This document shows positions 1-5,918 of a stretch of 10,281 nucleotides of DNA, one piece after another. The stretch is from Hydrogenophaga intermedia (GTDB taxonomy: Bacteria; Pseudomonadota; Gammaproteobacteria; Burkholderiales; Burkholderiaceae_C): the NCBI GenBank assembly GCA_945869245.1, contig CAMBOY010000096.1:1-10281 (forward strand), given 5' to 3'. Numbering within the stretch: position 1 is the first letter of the stretch; each line of letters begins with the position of its first letter. Both the position numbers and the translations under genes were made by a program. The notes beneath the pieces are model-generated. The model saw only the letters and a program-made list of their open reading frames with translations. It did no database searches and was not told the origin of the DNA.

Positions 1-1
1 G

Positions 2-1057
2 GTCAGCGCCACCGCGTCCTTGCTGCTGGCGGCGGCGGCTGGGGCGACAGCCACCGCAGTCAACAGCTGGTTCTTCCACACACATGGCCTGGTGCTGCCG
101 CTGGCCAGCGTATTGGTGCTGGTGGCTGTGTTGCTGCTCATGAACATGAGCTACGGCTATCTGTCCGAGAGCCGGTCGCGCCGCCGCCTGGCCACCCTGT
201 TTGGCCACTACGTGCCACGCGAGCTGGTGCGCGAGATGTACCGCGACCCCGAGCGCTACAGCATGCAGGCGCAATCGCGCCGCCTCACCGTCATGTTTTG
301 CGACATGCGCGGCTTCACCACCTTGTCCGAAACCCTGCAGCCCGCGGCGCTGCAGCAACTGCTCAACAAAGTGTTCAGCCGCCTGACCCAGCGCATCCAG
401 AACCAGCGCGGCACCATCGACAAATACATGGGCGACTGCGTCATGGCCTTTTGGGGCGCGCCGGTGGCGTCGGCCCAACACGCCGCGCAAGCGGTGCAAG
501 CCGCGCTCGACATGAGCGCCGAGGTGCTCGACATCAACGCCGAACAACAGCGCCAAGGGCTGCCCACCATCGGCGTGGGCATTGGCCTGTCCACCGGCGA
601 CATGATGGTGGGCGACATGGGCTCGGACATTCGCCGCAGCTACACCGTCATTGGCGACGCGGTCAACCTTGGCGCGCGCTTGGAGGGCTTGTCGCGGGTC
701 TACGGCGTCGACATCATTGCCAGCCACGCCACCCGCGAAGCCGCGCCCGACTTCTTGTGGATGGAGCTCGACCGGGTACGCGTCAAGGGCCGCGAGCAAG
801 CCGAAACCATCTACACCCCCTGGGGCGCGCTGGCCCAAGCCAGCGACCACGACCGCAACCAGGTGGCGCGCTGGCACCAGTTTCTGGCACTGTGGCGCCA
901 ACAAGACTGGGCAGGTGCCGAAGCCGCCTTGGGGCAACTGCACGCCGAAAACGAGAAAAATGCCCTTTACCTCTTGTATGCACAGCGGCTAATCTCGGTT
1001 CGGTACAAAAATGTACCCGTCGACTGGGACGGGGTCACCGACTTCGACACCAAGTGA
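2..1057 (+). CDS. Class III adenylate cyclase, probably CHASE2-type (3' part)
   Basis: The reading frame is open to the left edge, so the gene begins outside the window. The visible part has hydrophobic stretches (about nt 20-140) typical of the membrane segments that close a CHASE2 sensor, then a charged linker and a complete class III nucleotidyl cyclase domain. The metal-binding aspartates are in FCDMRGFTTLSE (Asp codon 302-304) and KYMGDCVMAFWG (434-436). The purine-specifying pair is Lys (422-424) and Thr (644-646, YTVIGDAVN), which in this family points to ATP rather than GTP. The transition-state Asn and Arg are in VNLGARLEG. All catalytic residues are present, so it should make cAMP at the inner membrane. 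About 90 residues follow the domain and contain no motif I know. A phosphodiesterase-like gene follows 73 bases downstream. The CHASE2 call is inferred because the sensor itself is missing. Confidence 0.9.
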   Translation, partial: VSATASLLLAAAAGATATAVNSWFFHTHGLVLPLASVLVLVAVLLLMNMSYGYLSESRSRRRLATLFGHYVPRELVREMYRDPERYSMQAQSRRLTVMFCDMRGFTTLSETLQPAALQQLLNKVFSRLTQRIQNQRGTIDKYMGDCVMAFWGAPVASAQHAAQAVQAALDMSAEVLDINAEQQRQGLPTIGVGIGLSTGDMMVGDMGSDIRRSYTVIGDAVNLGARLEGLSRVYGVDIIASHATREAAPDFLWMELDRVRVKGREQAETIYTPWGALAQASDHDRNQVARWHQFLALWRQQDWAGAEAALGQLHAENEKNALYLLYAQRLISVRYKNVPVDWDGVTDFDTK

Positions 1058-1130
1058 GCGCGGTCGGCGACACACACAACAAACAACACCGTTGGGCAGG
1101 CCTTGGGCCAGAGAATGTGAAGGACCTCGA

Positions 1131-1928
1131 ATGAGGGTGCGAATTTTGGGTTGCTCGGGCGCCATCGCCCGTGATTGCCGGACCACGGCCTTTTTGCTCG
1201 ATCACGACCTGCTGATCGACGCCGGCACTGGCGTGGGCGACCTCAGCCTCGACGAAATGGCGCAAGTCCAGAACGTCCTGCTCACCCATTCCCACCTCGA
1301 CCACATCGCCGCCTTGCCCCTGCTCATCGACTCGGTGGCCTCGCACCGTCTGGGCGGGGCGATGGGCCCGGTCCATGTGTATGCCCTGCCCGAGACCATT
1401 GAAGCCCTGCGGGGCCACATCTTCAACGGCGTCATCTGGCCCGACTTCAGTGCCATACCCACGGCCGACGCGCCCCTGCTGCGCTTTTGTCCCATCCACA
1501 CCGGGCAAGTGCTGCAGATCGGACGCCACACGGTGGAAGTGCTGCCCGCCGTGCACACCGTGCCGGCGGTCGGTTTTGCCGTCTCGGGCAACCGGGGCCA
1601 TTGGGTCTTCAGCGGCGACACCGGGCCCAACCCCGACTTTTGGGACCGCATCAACCAAATGGACGTGGCCATGCTGGTGATCGAAACCGCCTTCAGCAAC
1701 CGCGAGCAAGCCTTGGCTGAAGTAAGCAAACACTTGGCCCCAGTGCACTTGGCCACGGAGCTGCAGCGCCGCGCCAGCGGCCGCAGCTATCCCATCTACA
1801 TCACCCACACCAAACCGGCCGAAACCGGGCGCATCATGGCCGAGATCGCACCCCTGAGCCAACCCCAGGCCAACGGCAACGTGCTGGCCATCCACTGGCT
1901 GAGCGCCGGACAGGTGTTTGAGGTGTGA
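1131..1928 (+). CDS. MBL-fold hydrolase, class II cyclic-nucleotide phosphodiesterase-like
   Basis: The protein is 265 aa from ATG 1131, chosen because AAGGA lies at 1120-1124 and because homologous folds begin directly with a strand like MRVRILGCSG. It has the metallo-beta-lactamase metal ligands: HSHLDH (His53, His55, Asp57, His58), His142 in PAVHTVP, Asp163 in FSGDTGP and His226 in YITHTKP. The pattern HSHLDHIAALPLL resembles the class II 3',5'-cyclic-nucleotide phosphodiesterase signature, but Ala stands where that signature has Gly or Ser, so the match is partial. There is no signal peptide, so it is probably cytoplasmic. Its position just after an adenylate cyclase supports a role in cAMP breakdown. 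The alternatives are an RNase Z-like or other MBL phosphodiesterase. Family assignment is secure; substrate is inferred. Confidence 0.85.
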   Translation: MRVRILGCSGAIARDCRTTAFLLDHDLLIDAGTGVGDLSLDEMAQVQNVLLTHSHLDHIAALPLLIDSVASHRLGGAMGPVHVYALPETIEALRGHIFNGVIWPDFSAIPTADAPLLRFCPIHTGQVLQIGRHTVEVLPAVHTVPAVGFAVSGNRGHWVFSGDTGPNPDFWDRINQMDVAMLVIETAFSNREQALAEVSKHLAPVHLATELQRRASGRSYPIYITHTKPAETGRIMAEIAPLSQPQANGNVLAIHWLSAGQVFEV

Positions 1929-1939
1929 CAAAAATTGTC
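1927..1939. promoter_or_regulatory. Palindromic operator candidate, copy 1 (GACAA-N3-TTGTC)
   Basis: GACAAAAATTGTC is a 5+5 palindrome with a 3-base centre. The same palindrome recurs at 1955-1967, with centres 28 bp apart. It overlaps the stop codon of the phosphodiesterase-like gene and lies about 140-150 bases before the predicted pilin start site. The TTGTC half-sites preceded by a T or A run resemble the T-rich (C/G)TGTC elements bound by PilR upstream of Pseudomonas aeruginosa pilA. The assignment to PilR is inference. Confidence 0.5.
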
Positions 1940-1954
1940 CGCGTGGGTGCGGCT

Positions 1955-1967
1955 GACAATTTTTGTC
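1955..1967. promoter_or_regulatory. Palindromic operator candidate, copy 2 (GACAA-N3-TTGTC)
   Basis: GACAATTTTTGTC is the exact reverse complement of copy 1, so the pair also forms a 13-bp inverted repeat with a 15-base spacer. It is AT-rich and has no trailing U run, so it reads better as two binding sites than as an intrinsic terminator. It lies about 113-125 bases upstream of the start site predicted from the sigma-54 promoter, where an enhancer-binding activator usually sits. Confidence 0.5.
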
Positions 1968-2053
1968 GGTCCGCAGCGGGCGGCAGATGACATTCTGTGC
2001 TCGCCGCGCCGACCAACCGTGACGGACACCACGTTCCCGGGGGCCAAGCATCC

Positions 2054-2069
2054 TGGCACAAGAAGTGCT
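2054..2069 (+). promoter_or_regulatory. Sigma-54 (-24/-12) promoter of the pilin gene
   Basis: TGGCACAAGAAGTGCT matches the RpoN consensus TGGCAC-N5-TTGCW at all but one fixed position (G for the first T of the -12 box). The invariant GG (2055-2056) and GC (2067-2068) are exactly 10 bases apart. The start site would fall near 2080, about 30 bases before the pilin ATG. pilA genes are classically transcribed by RpoN with PilR, which fits the gene downstream. Confidence 0.8.
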
Positions 2070-2111
2070 TATACCAAAGCGTTCTTTTTTACACCCCTGA
2101 GGAGTTTTCAC

Positions 2112-2495
2112 ATGAAGCGTCAAATGCAAAAAGGTTTTACCCTGATCGAACTGATGATCGTGGTGGCCATCATTGGTATTCTGGCTGCCGTGGCTTTGCC
2201 GCAGTACGCGAACTACACCAACCGCTCGAAAGAGAACGCCTGTCTGGCGGAAGCCACAACATTGGCTCGTGGTGTGGTGGCAGCGATTGGTACTGGCTTG
2301 GCAACCGATATGCCTCTGTACAAAAGAAGCGCTTGTAACGATGTGAAAGTCGGCGCTACGGCCTACCCAGCAAATACAGCTTGGACTGCGGCCATGCCTG
2401 CGAGTACAGTCAAGCTCACGGTGGAAGCCCAGAACGAAACAAAAACCAAGTTCACATGCGACCTGACATCCGGGAACTGCGAAAAAGGCAGTTGA
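2112..2495 (+). CDS. pilA: Type IV major pilin (PilA-like)
   Basis: The protein is 127 aa from ATG 2112, with the ribosome binding site TGAGGAG just upstream. The class III leader MKRQMQKG is followed by FTLIELMIVVAIIGILAAVAL: prepilin peptidase should cut after Gly8, leaving an N-terminal Phe that is methylated, and Glu5 of the mature chain is present. The hydrophobic N-helix is complete. The mature protein is only about 119 residues, short for a type IVa pilin. It has four cysteines (Cys44, 75, 116, 123); the last two frame a small C-terminal disulfide loop (CDLTSGNC), followed by EKG and a C-terminal Ser127. That terminal serine is the attachment point in pilins modified by TfpO-type ligases. 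A sigma-54 promoter lies upstream and an intrinsic terminator downstream. It could be a minor pilin, but the promoter argues for the major subunit. Confidence 0.9.
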   Translation: MKRQMQKGFTLIELMIVVAIIGILAAVALPQYANYTNRSKENACLAEATTLARGVVAAIGTGLATDMPLYKRSACNDVKVGATAYPANTAWTAAMPASTVKLTVEAQNETKTKFTCDLTSGNCEKGS

Positions 2496-2510
2496 TTTCG
2501 GTTGAATTAC

Positions 2511-2539
2511 AAAAAAGCGAGCCTTGGGCTCGCTTTTTT
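2511..2539 (+). terminator. Intrinsic terminator after the pilin gene
   Basis: There is a perfect 13-bp inverted repeat (AAAAAAGCGAGCC, loop TTG, then its complement ending in TTTTTT). The GC-rich core plus the U run is a canonical rho-independent terminator, 15 bases after the pilin stop. The A tract on the left arm could let it act on the other strand too. It ends 6 bases before the start codon of the next gene. Confidence 0.93.
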
Positions 2540-2545
2540 ATTGCC

Positions 2546-3985
2546 ATGCGACTTTTTACATTATTTGTATTGATTGGCTTTTTGACATTGATGCCTTGGA
2601 CACAACCTTTTTGGCTGGCATCGCCATGGGTTGCACAGGAGCACGATGGGCAACGGCTGGTACAGATGGCATTGTTTTTTTGTGTGGCATTGGCATCCTT
2701 AGAAACGACATGGGGTAGCGCCAGAGCGACACACAAGTGGCCCATCACACAAGGTGCTGGCCCGATAAAGATCGCAACCCCCGCAATTGCATTTTTTGTC
2801 CTCTCTTCGGTGGAAGCTCAGCGCCCACCGTGGGCTTTTTTGGAGGTGGTACTTTTTGGTGGAATAGTCATGTTGGCATGGTTGCTCGCCACAGCACAAC
2901 CGCGCCAGCGAGAATGGGTATGGGCTGCTGCACTTACTGGAGTCGGACTGTTCTCTATCACCACAGTTTTCGCCACTGTGTTGGGTATGGCGCAAGGTTT
3001 ACCCCCACTGGTGGTGAAAGCCATTCCTGGCTATTCCAATGTTCGGCACTGGAACCACGTTCAGGTGGCCGCCATTCCTTTGATGATTGGCGCAATTTGG
3101 TACTGGCGGACGTCGCGTCCAATCACCTGGATTGGTACGGCCAGTGTCGTGTCGTGTGTCGCCTTATTGTGGACCACGGGTGGCCGGGCTGCATCGATTG
3201 CGCTTGTGGGCAGTGCAATGCTGCTTGGGCTTTTGCTGGGCCGAAAAGCCGTGCCCTTACTGCTGCGTTGGACGTACTATGTGTTTTGGGGTGTGTTGTT
3301 GGGTATGGCCTTGCTACAGTGGCTGCCTCAGATGTTGGGTATTCCCGCAGAGCAGCTGTTGCTGGCGAGGCCAATTACAACCAGCAGCGAGTCGGCGCGA
3401 TTGGAGTTGTGGGCTCTCGCACTAGCCATGGCATTTGAGCATCCATGGTTGGGGGTTGGTCCAATGCACTTCGCCAACCATCCCAACCCTATCGCGGCGC
3501 ATCCCCACAACATCTACGTACAGCTTGCCGCTGAGTGGGGCTTTCCCACGGCGTTTGTGCTCATAGGAGCGGCCGTGTTCGTCATGTGGCAGATGGTGCG
3601 ACGTCTTCGCCAGCTCCCCGCTGACCACGAGGCGCTGTATATCGGCATGGTGTTGTGGTGGGGCTGCGCGGCGGTGATGATTGATGGCCTGTTCTCGGGC
3701 AATTTTGTGATGCCGATGTCCCAAGTCTGGATTGCCACATTGTTGGGGTTGACTTGGGCTTGGTGGCGGTCGACGTCTCCACCCAGTGGGGCCTCAGCTG
3801 CGGAAGCGTCCGTTCTGCCGCGTGCTGCCCTGGTGTTGTGGTGTGTCGTGAGCGCCGCTGCCTTGATCTGGACCGCAATCATGTTTCTGGAGCGCCAAAC
3901 CCATTTACATGGAGCCCCCGAGACTTGGCAAGGTCAAGTTCTGGAGTTTGCGCCCCGTTATTGGACGATGGGTTGGTTTGAGTAG
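2546..3985 (+). CDS. Wzy_C/O-antigen-ligase-family protein, candidate pilin O-oligosaccharyltransferase
   Basis: The protein is 479 aa from ATG 2546. It is a polytopic inner-membrane protein with about ten hydrophobic segments. A large loop near the middle carries the family features: SSESARLELW, then HPWLGVGPMHF, then HPHNIYVQLAAEWG with His319 and His321. This is the Wzy_C pattern of WaaL, PglL and TfpO, enzymes that transfer lipid-linked glycans in the periplasm. It ends in PRYWTMGWFE, without the longer C-terminal domain seen in larger PglL proteins, and its length is close to that of TfpO. The gene directly follows a pilin ending in Ser, as in Pseudomonas and Acinetobacter pilA-tfpO pairs, so pilin glycosylation is the best guess. 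No Shine-Dalgarno is visible, because the region before the ATG is the pilin terminator. A start at 2456 inside the pilin gene is possible but less likely. WaaL or polymerase activity remains an alternative. Confidence 0.8.
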   Translation: MRLFTLFVLIGFLTLMPWTQPFWLASPWVAQEHDGQRLVQMALFFCVALASLETTWGSARATHKWPITQGAGPIKIATPAIAFFVLSSVEAQRPPWAFLEVVLFGGIVMLAWLLATAQPRQREWVWAAALTGVGLFSITTVFATVLGMAQGLPPLVVKAIPGYSNVRHWNHVQVAAIPLMIGAIWYWRTSRPITWIGTASVVSCVALLWTTGGRAASIALVGSAMLLGLLLGRKAVPLLLRWTYYVFWGVLLGMALLQWLPQMLGIPAEQLLLARPITTSSESARLELWALALAMAFEHPWLGVGPMHFANHPNPIAAHPHNIYVQLAAEWGFPTAFVLIGAAVFVMWQMVRRLRQLPADHEALYIGMVLWWGCAAVMIDGLFSGNFVMPMSQVWIATLLGLTWAWWRSTSPPSGASAAEASVLPRAALVLWCVVSAAALIWTAIMFLERQTHLHGAPETWQGQVLEFAPRYWTMGWFE

Positions 3986-4020
3986 CTGATCGCCACGGTA
4001 ACCGCGACAACAGCCCCTAT

Positions 4021-4230
4021 TCACGTCACCCGCGCCTCATACCCCGCCTCCGCCAGCGCCGCCGCGATGTCTTCTGCCGCGATCATGGTGCTGTGGCTGA
4101 CCCAGGCGGTGCGCTGGGCCAGGTCGACGTCGGCTTGGTGCACGCAGGGTAGGTCTTGGAGTTCAAACATGACGGCGTCGGCGTCGTCTTGGGTGTGCAG
4201 GGTGGGGATGTGAAATGTGGTGTCGGGCAT
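4021..4230 (-). CDS. Small HMA-like protein lacking the CxxC metal site
   Basis: The protein is 69 aa from ATG (4230), or 73 aa from a GTG at 4242; neither start has a clear ribosome binding site. The sequence has the length and beta-alpha-beta pattern of a heavy-metal-associated (CopZ/Atx1-like) domain: TFHIPTLHTQDDADAVMFEL, then the middle LPCVHQADVDLAQRTAWV, and the end AEDIAAALAEAGYEARV. That last part is very like the closing helix and strand of HMA domains. However, the loop that should hold CxxC reads HTQDDA, so the usual Cu(I) or Zn site is missing; the single Cys is in LPCVHQ. It is cytoplasmic, with no signal peptide. It may be a degenerate chaperone or a domain used for protein contacts. 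It is divergent from the ferredoxin gene, only about 42 bases away. Confidence 0.6.
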   Translation of the reverse strand: MPDTTFHIPTLHTQDDADAVMFELQDLPCVHQADVDLAQRTAWVSHSTMIAAEDIAAALAEAGYEARVT

Positions 4231-4272
4231 GGTGTGCGGCACGGGGGGTCAAGTCGCTTTACAGTGTGCTGC

Positions 4273-4512
4273 ATGTCGGCCCCCCGCAAAGCTCTGCCTG
4301 TGATCAACCCCGCGCGTTGCACGGGCTGTGGGTGGTGTGTGGCGGTGTGTGGGCCGCATGTGTTGCACCTGCAGGTGCAGGCCGGGCACAAGCGCAGTGT
4401 GCTGGCCAGCGAGGCGGGCTGCACCGGCTGCGCGCTGTGCGCGGTGCGCTGCCCGTTTGATGCGATTGAGATGCAGCGGCGCCCGGCGGGCGCGCCGATC
4501 ACTGGGGAATGA
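4273..4512 (+). CDS. 2[4Fe-4S] ferredoxin-type protein
   Basis: The protein is 79 aa from ATG 4273 (MSAPRKALPVINPARCTGCG). The frame is open further upstream, but the sequence there is the shadow of the divergent gene. Two complete cluster motifs are present: CTGCGWCVAVCGP and CTGCALCAVRCPF, each C-x2-C-x2-C-x3-C, separated by about 20 residues. This predicts a small soluble electron carrier with two [4Fe-4S] clusters. The first motif is followed by Gly-Pro rather than the usual Cys-Pro order, a common variant. No ribosome binding site is obvious. Its last 14 bases overlap the 3' end of the convergent rhodanese gene. Its redox partner is unknown; the neighbouring cytochrome is periplasmic and so unlikely to be a direct one. 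Confidence 0.8.
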   Translation: MSAPRKALPVINPARCTGCGWCVAVCGPHVLHLQVQAGHKRSVLASEAGCTGCALCAVRCPFDAIEMQRRPAGAPITGE

Positions 4513-5101
4513 CTTTGGCCTTGTCGAGCTTGTAGCTCCAGGGCAGGCCGGCGTTGCGCCAGCCGTTGACCACACGTTGGCCGGCTTGGGGGCCGGTTTT
4601 GGCTTTGTCGCCTTCGTAGCCGTCGACCACGCTGTAGACCTGGGTGTAGCCGTATTTGGCCAGCAGGGTCACGGCGGTGGCGCTGCGGTTGCCCGAGCGG
4701 CACATGACGATGATGGGGCTGTTTTTGCCGATGCCTTTGGCTTGGATGAGGGCTTCGACTTGGGGGATGAAGTCGAGGCTGGACTCTAGGCCGAAGGCGT
4801 TTTCGCGTTCGTCCCAGATGGCCAGTTCGCCACCAAATTCTTGGTAGGGCATGAGGGCATCGACTTGGGTGGACATGCCCAGGAAGGTGGCTTCGGCGCG
4901 CGAGCGCACGTCGATGAACAGGGCTTTGGCGCCGTGTTCGGCTTTCATGTGGGCGGCTTCTTTGGCGTCCAGGTACAGGCCGAGCGATGTGCGTTTGGCC
5001 TCGGGCACCTGGGCGGCGTCAAAGGCGTGTGCAGCGGGGGCCGCCAAGGCCATGAGGGCGGTGGCCAGGGTGGCTTGGCGCAGGTGGGCAAGGGCGTTCA
5101 T
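4499..5101 (-). CDS. Exported rhodanese-domain protein
   Basis: The protein is 200 aa. It begins with a Sec-type signal peptide (MNALAHLRQATLATALMALA...AHA, likely cleavage near residue 26), so it is periplasmic. A single rhodanese domain follows: FIDVRSRAEATFLG around residues 62-74, and the active-site loop CRSGNRS with Cys134, then the closing VYSVVDGYEGD and NGWRNAGLPWSY. The persulfide-carrying Cys is intact, so sulfur transfer or sulfur-compound handling is plausible. The substrate cannot be told. Its ATG overlaps the stop of the cytochrome gene (ATGA, 5098-5101), which indicates translational coupling and shared control by the promoter upstream of the cytochrome. Confidence 0.87.
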   Translation of the reverse strand: MNALAHLRQATLATALMALAAPAAHAFDAAQVPEAKRTSLGLYLDAKEAAHMKAEHGAKALFIDVRSRAEATFLGMSTQVDALMPYQEFGGELAIWDERENAFGLESSLDFIPQVEALIQAKGIGKNSPIIVMCRSGNRSATAVTLLAKYGYTQVYSVVDGYEGDKAKTGPQAGQRVVNGWRNAGLPWSYKLDKAKVIPQ

Positions 5102-5745
5102 GGCTTCTGGTCCGACAGGGTTTTGGAGGTGTTGACTTTGATGGGCTGGGGGTTGAGTCCGCCCACGTAGGCGGCCACGGCGCGCAGCTCAAGCTCGCTC
5201 AGGCCTTGGGTAACAAAGGCCATGGCGCCAGAGTCGTTGCGGCGCTCTTTGCTTTGAAAGCGGCGCAGCTGGGTCATGACGTAGTGCGGGTGCTGGCCGG
5301 CCAAGCGGGGCAGGCGGGCGCTGCCGGCGCCGGTGGCGCTGTGGCAAGACAGGCAAGCGGGCACCTGGCTGTAGATGTTGCCGCGCTCGTAGATGTAGCG
5401 GCCCATGCCGGCGAGCAACGTGTCGTCGCTGGCGTGGGGCACGGGGGTCTGGGCCTGGAAGTAGGCGGCGATGTCGGCCATTTGGGGCTCGGTAAGCGCC
5501 TGGGCGATGGCGGTCATGGCCACATGCTGGCGCTGGCCGCTGCGAAAGTCTTCGAGCTGTTTGCGCAGGTACTGGGCGTTTTGCCCGGCGAGCTGGGGAA
5601 ATTCGTCGCTGGTGCTCTGGCCTTGCTGGCCGTGGCAGGTGGCGCACTGGGCGGCGACTTGCTGGCCCACGGTTTGTGCGGCGGCGGGGCTGACCAGGCA
5701 GATGGCGAGCAGGGCGGGCAGCAGGCGTGACGGTCGCGTGGACAT
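5098..5745 (-). CDS. Diheme cytochrome c4-type protein
   Basis: The protein is 215 aa from ATG 5745. This start is preferred over longer in-frame ones because it begins with a signal peptide (MSTRPSRLLPALLAICLVSPAAAQ). Two c-type heme sites are present: CATCH (Cys34, Cys37, His38) and CLSCH (Cys131, Cys134, His135), each starting a c-type domain. Likely axial Met ligands are Met77 (HVAM) and Met175 (DSGAM). The repeated PQLAGQ/PRLAGQ plus YxxxQL is typical of cytochrome c4. It should be a periplasmic electron carrier, in this family usually donating to terminal oxidases. It is the first gene of an operon with the exported rhodanese. An FNR-type box and a suitably placed -10 lie upstream. Confidence 0.9.
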   Translation of the reverse strand: MSTRPSRLLPALLAICLVSPAAAQTVGQQVAAQCATCHGQQGQSTSDEFPQLAGQNAQYLRKQLEDFRSGQRQHVAMTAIAQALTEPQMADIAAYFQAQTPVPHASDDTLLAGMGRYIYERGNIYSQVPACLSCHSATGAGSARLPRLAGQHPHYVMTQLRRFQSKERRNDSGAMAFVTQGLSELELRAVAAYVGGLNPQPIKVNTSKTLSDQKP

Positions 5746-5748
5746 GGG

Positions 5749-5774
5749 GCACTCACTGGTGAAACGGTGAGTGC
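5749..5774. promoter_or_regulatory. 8-bp inverted repeat before the cytochrome start codon
   Basis: GCACTCAC (5749-5756) and GTGAGTGC (5767-5774) are perfect complements with a 10-base centre. The element begins 3 bases before the cytochrome ATG and spans the predicted transcription start near 5768. The full hairpin would therefore not be in the mRNA if that start is right, so a DNA operator is the better reading. Confidence 0.45.
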
Positions 5775-5816
5775 ACTGTAGGCTCACAACCCCCCCGGGG
5801 TATTGAGGCAGATCAA
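5775..5816 (-). promoter_or_regulatory. FNR/Anr-type promoter of the cytochrome-rhodanese operon
   Basis: On the minus strand TTGATCTGCCTCAA (5803-5816) matches the FNR/Anr/FixK consensus TTGAT-N4-ATCAA with one mismatch. A -10-like TACAGT lies at 5775-5780, putting the start near 5768. The centre of the box (5809.5) is then 41.5 bases upstream, the class II FNR activator position. The leader would be about 23 bases. The gene product, a c-type cytochrome, suits oxygen-dependent control. Confidence 0.7.
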
Positions 5817-5834
5817 GTGGGGCGCTTGCGGCGC

Positions 5835-5860
5835 AAAAAAAAGGCCGCCCGAAGGCGGCC
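5835..5860 (-). terminator. Intrinsic terminator of the Tim44-like gene
   Basis: Read on the minus strand, GGCCGCC, loop TTCG, then GGCGGCC form a 7-bp GC stem closed by a stable UUCG-type tetraloop and followed by eight T residues. This is a canonical rho-independent terminator, about 59 bases after the stop of the Tim44-like gene, separating it from the cytochrome promoter downstream. Confidence 0.93.
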
Positions 5861-5918
5861 AAAGCACTGAGGAAAGAGAACCCTGTGTCGTGGTGACCCA
5901 GGGTGAATGGGTGGCGGT

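Noticed and set aside
1927..1967. The long inverted repeat as a terminator of the phosphodiesterase-like gene
   Set aside because: The stem is AT-rich, overlaps the stop codon and is not followed by a U run. Two operator sites explain it better, although a weak terminator role is not excluded.
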